From Parelaphostrongylus tenuis (Eukaryota > Nematoda > Chromadorea > Rhabditida > Metastrongylidae), in contig JAHQIW010007046.1 in the NCBI GenBank assembly GCA_019055375.1, forward strand, positions 1-64,000: 64,000 bases of DNA, written 5' to 3'. Below are positions 23,251-33,879 of this stretch, one piece after another; the first letter of the stretch is position 1, and each line of letters starts with the position of its first letter. The notes below the pieces were generated by a model that saw nothing but the letters and a program-made list of their open reading frames with translations, was not told the DNA's origin and searched no databases. The translations under genes were made by a program, and so were the position numbers.

Positions 23251-23293
23251 GCCCGATACACGTGTTTCGGCCTTGCAGCCTCGTCAATCGGGC
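23251..23293 (-). ncRNA. hammerhead motif, one core change (family F1, first of tandem pair)
   Basis: Minus strand: GCCCGA, TTGACGA, GGCT-GCAA-GGCC, GAAAC, ACGT, GTA, TCGGGC. Stem I (GCCCGA/TCGGGC) is a perfect six pairs and stem II a near-perfect four pairs with a GCAA tetraloop. The first core base is T in place of C3, which should abolish or strongly reduce activity. The surrounding element spans about 23190-23365. Its upstream portion matches the sequence before the 25.8-kb motif (GAGACGATTGGCTAAAGAC against GAGAGAATTGGCTTAAGAC). Confidence 0.65.
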
Positions 23294-23560
23294 AGGCCGT
23301 TTGTCTTTAGCCAATCGTCTCGGAGCCCCTACATCCCCCTATAAAGAGGTATGCGACAACGAAGATTTACACAATCTTTCTCAAGTGAAAAATCACATAA
23401 TCGGCAATTTCCGACACTTCATTGCTCTTGGCTGATATTTTTGAAATTTTATACCGCTTTTTTCAAGTGTGTTATTGAGACCACGCTCAAAATTGAATAT
23501 ATATCTCATAATTAATACTTGAGCCAGCATGTTATGTGGTCTGTTATGGGTTCCTGTACA

Positions 23561-23603
23561 GTTCTATACACTATTTCGGCCTTACAGCCTCGTCAATCGG
23601 ACA
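23561..23603 (-). ncRNA. decayed hammerhead motif (family F1, second of tandem pair)
   Basis: Same orientation as, and about 310 bp from, the previous motif, with the shared flank GCATGT.ATGTG.T.TGTTATGGGTTC. The core has TTGACGA, GAAAT and a three-base loop before GTA, and stem I has two mismatches. Predicted inactive. Confidence 0.5.
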
Positions 23604-23762
23604 GGCCCTTCGTTCTAAGAAAACACATGTCACAAACGGTAAAATATTTCGAAATCGCTATGAGTTTTCGTTGAAAGTTGCAGGGACAATCTGTGTCTAG
23701 CTAAAGAGGTTTTTAAGTGGTCGCATACTGAAAGCAAGTTAACATATGTGATTTTGAGGATT

Positions 23763-23895
23763 TCTCTTGTATATACCGTAGCAGTAGTAGTAATAGTCGC
23801 AGTCGTAGTTGTAGCCGTAGTAGTTGCTATTATTATTGTTGTTCTATCGTTCTTCTTCTTCTTCGCTCTTCTTCTCCTTTTTTCTTCTTCGTCGA
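23763..23895. repeat. triplet-rich low-complexity tract
   Basis: GTAGTAGTAATAGTCGCAGTCGTAGTT-like triplets followed by TTCTTCTTCTTC. Frames here encoding Val/Ala or Lys/Arg runs are repeat products, not genes. Confidence 0.8.
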
Positions 23896-23899
23896 TCGC

Positions 23900-24465
23900 G
23901 CCTGAAATGTGTGACTTCGAGTTTTTCAAGGCTTAGAGCTATGTTGTGTAAAAGTATTCTCACAATTTGGTGGACTATAAATGACGTTTGAGCCCGCTTA
24001 TGAGTCACGTCGATGAGTCAAGCTGAGAAAAAGCGCTGTGTCTTTCTTGAAAGTGACACAATCGTCCTTCAGGTTCATTTTAGGCTTTTCTCCAGAACGT
24101 TTCAAAGATTCGTGCATTGATGTTCTGAATCCTGCATCAGGATCATGACAGATTCAAGATCATGACCACCGTCTTTTAATGCACTTTGTATGGATAGAAG
24201 AGTACTTTATGAATTTTGAATTTACCATCTAAATATTCTTATATACGTACATGAGGTGGTTTACCCGTTTCTTTGATGTATTCATTCCCACATGCCTCAC
24301 ATTATATTTAGTATACTGGGCCTAAACTAATACACTCTTCCTCTCCTTCATTATGGGCAATTATGCAATTTTCTGAGCTGCACAAATGACCGTAGAGGCG
24401 AGTAGAATGTAGTTTGTAATAGCTTTCTTATCGACTGTTTTTTTAATTCCCGCACAAAATAAAAT
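23900..24465. other. no gene recognised
   Basis: AT-rich, no convincing frame or repeat. Confidence 0.45.
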
Positions 24466-24509
24466 ACAAATGTGATATTATATTTTAATCCTTTCATGAG
24501 GTTTTATAT

Positions 24510-24570
24510 GGCACTTGTATGATATTAGACGTATGTTTCGGCCTTCCAGCCTCATCAGTGACACGGTGCC
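24510..24570 (-). ncRNA. type I hammerhead ribozyme, core intact (family F1)
   Basis: Minus strand: GGCAC, C, GTGT, CA, CTGATGA, GGCT-GGAA-GGCC, GAAAC, ATAC, GTC, TAATATC, ATAC, AA, GTGCC. Stem II is four pairs with a GGAA (GNRA) tetraloop. Stem III is AC/GT. The cleavage triplet is GUC, the commonest natural one. Stem I can form from GGCAC/GTGCC and GTGT/ATAC, with an internal loop next to the core where natural hammerheads make their loop contacts. All invariant residues are present. The surrounding element, about 24470-24640, is a diverged F1 copy. Confidence 0.7.
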
Positions 24571-24825
24571 TTTTGGCTCAGTCCTTGTAAGTAGATATAC
24601 ACCACCCCCTTTCCTCCTACATATAAAGGAATCGACACCGAATCATCAACACTGCTCGTAAAATTGCAAGAGCACCCGACGAACAATGTTTTACAGTCGA
24701 TTGCTAGAGTGGCTGGTGAAATGTATGATGTAATACCTTTCTTCCGCATTGTTTTTTTTTTGAGACTTCGCTTGAAACAATATATAATCTGGTAACATAC
24801 GAGTTGGAGTTATTGTAAAGGCAAG

Positions 24826-24880
24826 ATGTGCATTCAGTCACCTCTGTGGATGCCTAATGAAGTCCGATGCATGGCCCATC
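24826..24880. repeat. dispersed repeat shared with 31.1 and 59.07 kb
   Basis: The word GATGTGCATTCAGTCACCTC recurs as GATGTGCATTTAGTCACCTC (31.1 kb) and GACATGCATTCAGTTACTTC (59.07 kb). At 24.8 and 59.07 kb it is followed by AATGAAGTC. Probably the end of an uncharacterised element. Confidence 0.5.
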
Positions 24881-24899
24881 CTCAGAGATTTATCAGCGC

Positions 24900-25760
24900 T
24901 AAGAGCTTCATCCTTATAACTTTATATAAGTAGCAATAAGCATAGATGGTTTTTCGTTGAAACTAACACATAAATTCACAACAAATAATAAATTGGTACC
25001 AAAAAACTCTGAAAAGATCCTCTTCCGACGCACAAAGGTCGCTCAACTTTAATCCTGGAAACATTGTAGCAAAATGATACCGGAGTCCCATCGAAAATCA
25101 ATAAAAGAGCATTCAATCGTATCTTGAAGAACGCAAATTTCTCAAGTTTAAATCGAGTTAGAATGAAAATCAGAACTGTTTTGCAAAAGTGGATGTAAGG
25201 TCATGGATCGAGTTAAAGAAGTGATGAGATTACCACATTATGTGATGACGGATCCTATAAGAGAAACTGGCGTACTGATCGCCATTCATTTTCACACTTT
25301 TTCCTCACGTGAACAGTATTGAGTAGATTATCCGCCTAACTGCATGGTATGTCTTCACTTGATGATAAAGATTAAACGTAGATTAAATCCAGATGAGAAG
25401 ATAAACTTGCCCTTAGATGCACATGGTCCCAGATGATGGAATCCTTTCTCATGAAATAGGAGGATGCCTTGTACATTTCACGTGCACCTGATAGATTTGA
25501 TCCATACATGCTTGCATGTGTTTGCAGTCTGCTAATCAACGATGTGTTTTGATTGAGCAAAGAGTCGGCAACAAAATTTGAAGAAATCACTAGGAATGGT
25601 ATAAACCTAAACTCCAATAGATTTTCTAACCCAGCTTTAGATATATAGTTGAAATTGATTTTAACGCGTGTTAGAAAGATAGTTGGAACAGGTTGCTTCA
25701 TAAAGTATGTTGCAAAACTTAACTGTTTATTAACTTGACTTACAGTGTGAAGTGTTCGCT
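24900..25760. other. no gene recognised
   Basis: The longest frame is 109 codons on the minus strand (25372-25701), with no motif or splice context. No repeat partners noticed. Confidence 0.4.
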
Positions 25761-25825
25761 GTCGCCTACTCTTAGTATAGGGAACTAAGCGCCCCGAGAG
25801 AATTGGCTTAAGACGAAAGGGTACC

Positions 25826-25869
25826 GCTCGACTGATGAGACTGTCAAGGTCGAAACACGTGTGTCGGGC
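25826..25869 (+). ncRNA. hammerhead motif with G at cleavage site (family F1)
   Basis: Plus strand: GCTCGA, CTGATGA, GACT-GTCAA-GGTC, GAAAC, ACGT, GTG, TCGGGC. The core is intact and stem I forms six pairs including one T-G wobble, but the cleavage base is G, so cleavage is not expected. Flanks match other F1 elements in the corresponding orientation, including a downstream CAGACCTCATGAG word that is the inverse of the CTCATGAGGTCTG type seen near the others. Element about 25760-25930. Confidence 0.6.
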
Positions 25870-25930
25870 TCTTTAAGTTAGCTCTATACAACAGACCTCA
25901 TGAGTTTATTATAAACGATTATCTGGCATA

Positions 25931-26607
25931 TTCAAATGCTCTAGTTTAATAGAAAGGATATCATGAATAACCTAATTCTGAATTATCATCAAAAGGATTC
26001 GTAAATGCTTCGCAGCTGTAGCACTTACGAAAGACGGGAATCGTCAATGAAAAATTCAATTTGTCTTCACTTATTTTGAAGCCAAAATTGTCTAGATTAA
26101 CCAAACACAGTGGCGATTGCTTTGATTTGGTAAATCGCTTTTCATTTCTGATAAAGCTCTCTCATCAAATTAGCAAGGTTCCGTATTCTTCTTACTTGTG
26201 ACTTTAATTATTCGTTTTATTTGGAAAATTCTGAGATGGGTCACTTTCCTTTCTGGAGTTGTTTCTGTAACGCTTGAATTTTTTTGATGTGCCTGAATGT
26301 CTCGACATTTGATCGCACTATCTCTTACTTACGATTCTCATAAGCAAATAGGTGTTCTACTTTAGTAAAGTGTACTTTTGATGGGTGTGCAGAGTGAGTT
26401 TGTTAACATATTACGTCTGGATGGATAACAACGTCGCATTGATACTAATGTTAATTTGGTAATCAACAATAAACATTGACGCGACAAAGTGGTTTCTTGA
26501 GATCATAAAACATTCGTTTGGCTCACAAATGTTGAAAGAGCTTAAAAGGTGTTAATGGACTTGTAAAACGCTTTTGAAGGGCCGTAACTCCCCATAACCA
26601 CCTAAAT
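25931..26607. other. no gene recognised
   Basis: AT-rich spacer before the mariner element. Confidence 0.45.
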
Positions 26608-27537
26608 CAGGGTGCGAGGAAAGTTCTGAATATTTTCATTTTGTTAGTTTCAGCATTGATATGATATTCTCTCGTCAATGATGATAATTTTATTGAATTC
26701 TTTATTACATTTCGGTCTAGAATCTGTTTTATTTATTTGCCTATTTCCAGCTATGCTCAAGTTATGAATTGCGTAAATCAACAAAGCGCAGTAGTTGAGG
26801 TGCACAAGATATTTCGACTGTAATCGCCCCAAGCGCATATCAAAACCGAACCACCCCTCAATCGCCATAATCGACGTAAACTTTTCAACGATGGTTAACA
26901 AAAGTTCGCAGTAGCAGGACCTTCAGAAACAGTCATTTCGCGGCCACTTCGATTGTCTGCGCCGACATTTGCGCCAAAGGGATGACGCCGTTTGTCTTCA
27001 TCAACAGGAACGTCAAAATTAACTCTACCAGCTATCAGCGACAAGTTCTACGAAGCGTGCTGGAGCCTTGGGGCGCTCAAGACTTTGGTGCCAACAGATT
27101 CATGATTTAGCAGGACTGAGGCCTTATGCGTGGTCCGTCAAAAATTACCATCTGTCAAAAGCAGTTTCCATGTTTTTAACACGCAGACAATTGGCCGTCA
27201 AATTCCCCTTATCTCAACCCAATGTCACTCCATGTGGTCCAGAAAGTTTCGGATACTCTCTACATCAGCGTAGACGCTCTTAGAACGGCTTTGACACGCG
27301 TTTGGGACGAAATTACGGTGAAAATGTGTACAAGCATCTTGTGCAATTCAACCACTGCAATTCATTGATTTTCACGACCCATGACTTAGGCACAAATGAA
27401 AATAGACAATTTAATAAATCAGATTTTTGACCGAAATTAAACAAGGAATTCAACAAACCTATCAGCATCAATGAAAAAATATCATGCCGGTGCTAAATTA
27501 ACAATTTAGAAGTTGTCAGAACTTTCCTCGCACTCTG
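26608..27537 (+). mobile_element. mariner-like DNA transposon with terminal inverted repeats
   Basis: The ends read CAGGGTGCGAGGAAAGTTCT at 26608 and, inverted at 27537, CAGAGTGCGAGGAAAGTTCT: 19 of 20 bases match. The element is about 930 bp, shorter than the usual 1.3 kb, and a TA follows the right end. Transposase remnants lie inside on the plus strand. The inverted repeats are much better preserved than the coding part, as in an internally deleted non-autonomous copy. Confidence 0.75.
26942..27370 (+). pseudogene. mariner transposase relic (catalytic domain)
   Basis: Translating the plus strand gives ICAKGMTPFVFINRNVKIN, then VLRSVLEPWGAQDFGANRF and (after a stop) QD, followed in another frame by WPSNSPYLNPMSLHVVQKV and LRTALTRVWDEI. 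These match, in order, the DDE-domain blocks of mariner/maT-type transposases. The Asp expected in the SPDLNP block is Tyr here. Several stops and a frameshift make it inactive, and the DNA-binding half is missing. Confidence 0.7.
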
Positions 27538-27539
27538 TA

Positions 27540-28445
27540 TAATATACTTACCTAACATTGAGGGTCAAACAATCATTGTTCTAATAGACTCCCTTTTCCT
27601 AGCTGACATTTATTACTGCTGGTGTTCGCGGATAGAGCGCTAGTAGGATATGCTTCGTCCATTTAGTATGAACTTCAGTGTGGATAATCATGTCACTGAA
27701 CAAGTCATGTAGTCAATTGAACTTACGCTTCATGCTCGCCAAGAAATGTTCTTAGAAGAGATTACTCATTCAGCGGTTGATTCTCTGAGCTTGACTGAGT
27801 TTATTCACAAAATTGCCATCGCCTCTGTTTTTTACTCTGCTTATTCCTCCACTCTAGTTTGATGGCCCACATCCACTTTCATTTCGCTACCTTTTTTTTC
27901 ATCGATTTCAACTTCTCAATTGGCGAAAAATCAATTCGGCTGAAGCAAAAAAGTCAATCGATAGGAACATTTAATCTCTTCGAAACGCTAAGACTAACAA
28001 GAGCAAAGTGAACAATTACAAGCAATTACCAGTTTCAGCCTATTAGCCACAGAAATCCTTGCGTTCAGCGCAATTAGTGACTTTTCGTCTCTGACCGAGT
28101 CGATCGAGGCGGAATAATAGGAAAGCCTCAATTCATCTCAAGGGCAGTGGCAATGATGTAGCTTCAGTACGAGTACATCTATTGTTTAAACCCATCCTAC
28201 CCACAAAGCCCGGCTGACCCTTATGGACGAGACAATTCGAAAGTCTATTAGTCCTTTCCTCATTACCTTTCTCACTTATGAGATGTTAATATTTGTAGAA
28301 GAATTTGGAGAACTATGATATCTAATCTGAAGAAATGTTCTCTTCTTGAGCAGATGCAGTTCTGCTAATATAAGGATTTATCTGACAATGGCTGACGTTT
28401 CAAAGTTTTTTCTTCTTTAACATCTGAAAATGTTCAAACAAGTAC
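27540..28445. other. no gene recognised
   Basis: Slightly higher GC at 28.0-28.25 kb, but no frame or repeat I can name. Confidence 0.4.
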
Positions 28446-28449
28446 AGGG

Positions 28450-28510
28450 CTCTGACGCTCGCAAAACCACTGAAACGTCGACCGCTATAAAACAAATCTT
28501 TGCGTCCGCT
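28450..28510 (+). repeat. GAAACGTC-containing dispersed repeat (family G)
   Basis: CTCTGACGCTCGC, CACTGAAACGTCGACC and AAACAAATCTTTGCG align with the 11.1-kb and 17.4-kb copies. Not a hammerhead: the last core A and the GUH after a short loop are missing. Confidence 0.4.
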
Positions 28511-28519
28511 CGAGATGGA

Positions 28520-30690
28520 ATTACTGACCTATTGAATAATGCCAGTGTCGATAGGAAGTCCATCTCATTAACTAACTGATTTACAAAGAATTTCGGAAAT
28601 GATTTCTTTTATGACTTAGTGGGAGTTGTTTATATCATTTTTCGAAGCACTTAAGCTGCTACAATTCGAAGTCGTGCGATGAATTTGTATGAAACTATAA
28701 TATCGTCAAGCTTTTATACCCTATTTTTCTATGAAGCGGATTTTACTTTGCGTTCTATGTCATACAAACTGTTCGCTAAATCAATGTGAAATTATCTTTC
28801 TAGAATAAAGAATAATGTTTTTTGCCAGCTAACTAAATATCCAGTTCCTTAGGCCTTAAGTGATTCAACATCATACACTTCAACATTATTGGTTACATAA
28901 TTTTGTTATCTTATCAACGAAAGTATGAAATCCTAGTTCTCTATAGGCTCTTTTGCTGCAAGCTCAGTCATTCAATGTGCAATGACATGATTTCCTTGAT
29001 CTGACAAGTCTTCGATGGTCTCTTTGAATAACTCTTGATTGGTGAATGCTACTCGTATTTATGTCGTGTAGTTTGAAAAGAAGGTAATCTTTGCTTAGAA
29101 GCTTGTTGAATATGACGGTTAAGACAAGTCTTTGGAAATTAGCTATTTACAACCACGATCGTCTGTGTTCTGTGGAACGATCTGACTGTTTTCGATTGGT
29201 TTGTGTAGGGTTGGACTGCTCACTGTTATAATGACTTATGGAAGTTCCAGTGCAAGAAGTTAATGATTTCAATTGTCAACCTCTCAAGCGGTCCCCTCAA
29301 TACAAAGCTGGCTTCCTTTAGTGTTTCGGCATTGTATTTTTGAGAAAGATTAAACAAAAAAAGCTTTGATGAAACAATCTCTTCAATTCTATTTACTCGC
29401 TGCGATACTCACACAAGGAATTTACTCGATGCTTCCATGTAGGCGACATTGCCATCTGGTTCTACATTTTTGTGCTCGTGCGAATTTTCAATGTGTACCT
29501 GTTAGACATTTTCAATTAATTGCTTTAGATGATCATGATCGATAAGAGATTCCTCTCTAACCATTGTTATGTTCGACGCCCTCACCTTCACCACAGCATT
29601 TTGAAATAGGTACTGTAATTTGAATCGTTAACGATCGCCAGGCCAAATGAATACAACATTGATACAAAAGGTATAAGATAAAACAATTGACCTTGATCAA
29701 TGCCTTAGGGGTCGTCTTGCTCGGGGTATGAGATGGAGGCAGTCGCCTTGAGTAATGCAGGTTATCTCTAATCACTGCCTTTACACTTGTCCGACATGTA
29801 TAATTAATATAATTGCTGCTCTTACCGCTTTCCGTCTAACCTTCACTTCATGTAACGAATATCACTAGAGTTTACTTTTATCAATTTTTATTTCAATTGC
29901 ATTGATTGAATAGATGCTAAATGGAAAAAAAGCTTTGACACACAAATATTAGATGCCACATATCCGTTTTGAAGTCATAAAGAGCAAGCAAGTTTTGAAA
30001 AAGGCGTCTGAACTTCAAACGTTGCCTATTGAACATCCCATGCTGAAACATACCAGGAAGGTCTATACTATATACTCAACTATATACTCAACTATATCAG
30101 GGAGGTCACAGGCCAAGTTTTATCAGTCTTATCTTCTATCTTTAGATTTTTTTATCTTCTGTCGACATTTTATCCCTTCATAACCTTTCTCTTTTCTTCT
30201 ATAACTTTTATAGTTTTGAATCAGCACAGTCACACCGAACCATAAAAACTGTCAGACATTTTCTGTTGAACTTTACTAATTTACTACTATTGAAGTCAAA
30301 ATTAACGTTACAGGCTTTCCTTTTCATATGATCCCTTGTAAATTTTTGGTTCCTTTCTCCTACTTATCGATTTCCCTTCCGTTAGAATTATGTCGATTAT
30401 TGTTCGTTGTTGAGCTTTTCATAGTTCAACATTCTTTCAGACTCTGGTTACTCACTCCGACGAAGGCAATTTAAGCTATCGTAATCCACAGTATTAGAGA
30501 TATTGTTCTAGATCATTTAACTGACACGACGTTGGTGTTAAGGATCATGGAGAAAGTTATAAAGTTAGCCATTACTGGACATTTTACGGTAGAAATCAAG
30601 CTTATATTGCGAGTTATTCAGTCATCAAAGTTTGTACACTTACAAGCGTAATATGCGAAAACGTCTCAAGCAATTACGAAGTTGATACGT
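28520..30690. other. no gene recognised
   Basis: AT-rich, short frames. A small ACTATATACTC tandem repeat occurs at about 30065-30095. No family matches. Confidence 0.4.
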
Positions 30691-30692
30691 CA

Positions 30693-30739
30693 GTGGCTTA
30701 CTTGCGTTTCGGCGGTATCGCGCCCTTCGTCAGAGCCAC
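30693..30739 (-). ncRNA. compact type I hammerhead ribozyme, core intact (family F3)
   Basis: Minus strand: GTGGCT, CTGACGA, stem II arm AGGGCG with loop CGATAC and arm CGCC, GAAAC, loop GCAA, GTA, AGCCAC. Stem I GTGGCT/AGCCAC is a perfect six pairs directly abutting the core, and the cleavage triplet is GTA. Stem II GGCG/CGCC forms four pairs, but two extra bases (AG) sit between the core and the stem, so the usual G-C first pair is not formed directly. This may lower activity or define a variant. Relatives lacking some core bases lie at 10.3, 41.1, 41.4, 50.7 and 56.2 kb. Confidence 0.65.
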
Positions 30740-30924
30740 ACGCCCCACTGGTCACTGCAAAGGATAGATAGAGTGGACAAGGAAACATGTCTTGGTGAAA
30801 TCAACGTAAAACTTTGGTTTTCACCATTTTTTCAGACGATGCTTACGCCTGTTACTAAGCATGTAGACATGCCTTTCAATCATTTGTAGTACAATTATTT
30901 CTCACCCGCGTAGTGGTGACGTAC

Positions 30925-30990
30925 GTAGCGCAGTTACTAGAGACTCTGAAAAAAGCTGTCCTCTGTTCGATTCTGTACAAATGGCAATAT
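30925..30990 (+). repeat. tRNA-like SINE head, diverged
   Basis: GTAGCGCAGTTACTAGAGAC, about 15 bases, then TGTTCGATTCTGTAC: an A-box and B-box pair at tRNA spacing, without a foldable acceptor stem. Family uncertain. Confidence 0.4.
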
Positions 30991-31095
30991 AGCGCTACAT
31001 TCCTATGCAATCCACGATTCCGGTGCCCGCCTTTTCTGAAATGGTAGAATCATCAACCTCATACAGTCAGTAAAGTAAACGATCACAAGTAATTA

Positions 31096-31150
31096 TACAA
31101 GTAGATGTGCATTTAGTCACCTCCATAATGCTCAGAGTAATAAATACATA
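31096..31150. repeat. dispersed repeat shared with 24.8 and 59.07 kb
   Basis: GATGTGCATTTAGTCACCTC matches the 24.8-kb copy at 19 of 20 bases. Confidence 0.5.
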
Positions 31151-31542
31151 AGACGTCCTTCAAGCATTGATAAACTCCACACGTTTCAACCTTTGTTCTT
31201 AGGTACAGTAGTGTGCGACTCGAACGAGATTGTACCATCTTACTACTCAACTCAAGTCTTCTTTCTTAATTACTTTAATGCGATTCCTTTGTGAGTTGAG
31301 TTTTATGGCCTGAAAGGATGCGGTCTGATGGAGTTAATCTTGAATTGAGAGAAAAGTACATCCGAACTCATCTAGGGTTGACTCTTATGTCTTTTGGAAG
31401 ATAATCTTTCACACTTTTCACTATCAACAAACTTTATTAAAAAATATTATCCCGACCATTTGCGGGAAATGCTGAAAAAAGAGAGAAGGGAGCTTTTGAA
31501 AAATAATTTCCTAATCAGTATCGCAGTAATTTTCAATGAATA

Positions 31543-31690
31543 TTTTCTTCTATTTAGCCATTCCGAGGTGTTATTGATATAAATTTTAATTTTAATTTCA
31601 ATGCACTGGTGGCAAAGGATTCCTTTTTTTAATTTTCAGAATGGCAGATAATTTTCAATGCACTTGTGGCAAATGATTCCCTTTTGTTGT
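31543..31690. repeat. dispersed repeat plus short direct duplication
   Basis: 31543-31585 matches 5.15 kb. Immediately after, AATTTCAATGCACTGGTGGC and AATTTTCAATGCACTTGTGG form two direct copies about 60 bp apart, each followed by AAA.GATTCC and a T-rich run. Confidence 0.55.
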
Positions 31691-33279
31691 AATGAATTTC
31701 TACATCTGGCGGAATTATCATATAATCTGCCATTTTCTCGACTTGATAGGAAAATTTTCAAGTAGACCTAATGGAGTATTATCAAATAGCAGTAAAACCG
31801 CATAGTCTAAAATGTACTCAAACCGCGCACTTATCCAGCCACTCTGCAGTACCTTTTAACACAGTCATTCTCTTTGACCGAATACCCACGACATAATTTC
31901 CTTTGACTCCAAATGCAGATTGAATGGGCTTGGGCGGGGTCATTTAGCTGTCTACCAATCTTTTTTTGTAGTGGCGAGCATATTCAAAATACGAGGAAAG
32001 CACGGAGTGCCCAAAAATAGCAGCGTTGACGTGATAGAATTCACTCATTCTGAAGTACTTTGTGCGAATATAATCTGATAGCACTATTTATAGAATCTTG
32101 ATGTTGCGACTACGGTAGTGTTTTTTACTTCAACCAATGCTGATTCGTTTTGAGGGTTTTTAGTATATTTATTTAGACAGCATGTTTTTAACGCCTACTA
32201 TTGAACAAAAAAATTATCTTCAATATTGGAACTCGCCAGTCATGGCTTCTGTTTCAAACAATTTTTGTCATGTGAAATATACAATAGAAGATTTCTAAAT
32301 ATTCCGTGAACAAATTAAACACTAGCTAACTTGCCCGACGTAATTCTGTTGCACAAATTGGAGACTTCTGAACATTTCTCGGGTTCTTGTGTCAAAGATG
32401 AGTGGCGGATACATCTGACAATCAAAAGCCTCCAACGCTATCGATGCCCTGCCCACACACAGCATTTTATCATCTTTGTGATCCACTAGAGCAGCTGTGA
32501 CTTCACCTTCTGTTTACCTGCTTGATTTACAACCTACTAAAATTAAGTTATCCAATGTCAATGTTTCGTTTATCACCTTTGCCAAAAAGTGATGTTTTCA
32601 CTGATAAGCAAATTTTTGAACTTAAGCAATAAAATACTTCTGTAGATGAATAGTAAGCGACAGGATGTTCGTCTTAGTTCCCGTATCATTACTTAGTGCA
32701 AAAAAAAGTTGAAATACGACTTAGTAGAGCTCATTTAGAGTGTTAGGAACATCCGCCAGATACCCAAACAACCGACATCCTATTAGTATTTCCACTACTC
32801 GTATTCAATTAACGCTGAGCCGGCCTCACACACGCACACACTCGCACACACATACACATACACATATCCATCCACAAACCTGATGAGGGCAATTAAATAT
32901 GCTTACGACGGCTCAGCGCTTCGTCCGGCTCGACGAGGCTAATCTCCATTAGTCGAACAACGGATTTGAATCGTCCTCTGCAAATATTTTTTCATCACAC
33001 TTTCTTCCTTGAACTAGTCTTATTCAGTTTCAAAATATCTAAGCAGTTTAGTGGTTTTAGCTATTCCTACCATGAGTTCTACGAGAAGGAATGACACAAG
33101 GAATCATTTTTTTTGATGTACTCTCCCTCACCACTAGAAAAGCACAAGACCTTTGTGAACGTCTTGCTGATCTATCAGTCGAATGAATTACATAACATCA
33201 GCAAATATGCCTTCGCTCAACCACTCATGATAGACATTGTTTCCGCTTTTTTTTTGCATATTTGAACGAAGAGTATATA
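31691..33279. other. no gene recognised; CA-rich patch
   Basis: About 32826-32868 is an interrupted CA-rich tract. After it, CTGATGAGGG occurs, but without a GAAAC partner. Otherwise AT-rich. Confidence 0.4.
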
Positions 33280-33876
33280 CTAGGTTTGGAAAGAAAGTAC
33301 TATGGCACTTCAATAAGCGTGAGATAACTCTCGTGCATTTCATGGGAATATTATAGTTTCTTATGTGGGGTTTTCCCACTGAAAGTCTAGATATTATTCG
33401 TCTTTATTGTCATTTTGCAACAAGCCTCCGCCATGTCCAACAATACAATCGAAGTTCGTGTTTCAGCACGTCATTAGTGGAGAAGTGGTTTTTTACAGCA
33501 AGCCGCAGTCGATGAAATCAACGAAGTTGAAGGGAAGACACAACAAGCAAATCTGCTGCTGGACACTGGTTTCAACGCTTCTCAATGACGATGATCTTGG
33601 CTCGGAAAATAAGCCTCGTTCAGGGCGTCTAACAAAGTTGAACAACGAAGACTGATTGCTGCTTTGGAGGATGAACCGTCGTCAAGTGCTCGCGAACTGG
33701 CATTCGAAGTCGAAGGAATGATACTTCAGCCAAGTCCTAAACTTGACGAACCGATGGCAGAAAGTCGTAGAAAACGATGGTCTTTCCTGAAGAACAGTTA
33801 TCATCGTATTTGTTTGGAGTTCATGAGCAAATTTTCAATTTTTTCTAATGTCCCAAAACTTCCTTTCCAACCTAAT
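33280..33876 (+). mobile_element. deleted mariner-like element with degenerate terminal inverted repeats
   Basis: The left end CTAGGTTTGGAAAGAAAGTA (33280) and the inverse of the right end, ATTAGGTTGGAAAGGAAGT (ending about 33876), are similar inverted repeats, and TA precedes the left end. Only the N-terminal part of a transposase is readable inside, so most of the catalytic domain has been deleted. Total about 600 bp. Confidence 0.55.
33560..33740 (+). pseudogene. mariner transposase N-terminal fragment
   Basis: The frame reads DLGSENKPRSGRLTKLNNED, then a stop and frame change, then IAALEDEPSSSARELAFEVEG. This matches the mariner linker KPRSGRP followed by the second helix-turn-helix (L..ALE.DP..STRELA). 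The upstream part aligns loosely with the first DNA-binding helix region. The break near 33654 and the lack of a catalytic domain make it non-functional. Confidence 0.65.
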
Positions 33877-33879
33877 GCA

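Noticed and set aside
23630..23936. Val- or Thr/Ala-rich proteins on both strands
   Set aside because: Translation of the GTA and TTC triplet tract.
32881..32960. Hammerhead motif starting at CTGATGAGGG
   Set aside because: No GAAAC partner or GUH at the right distance.
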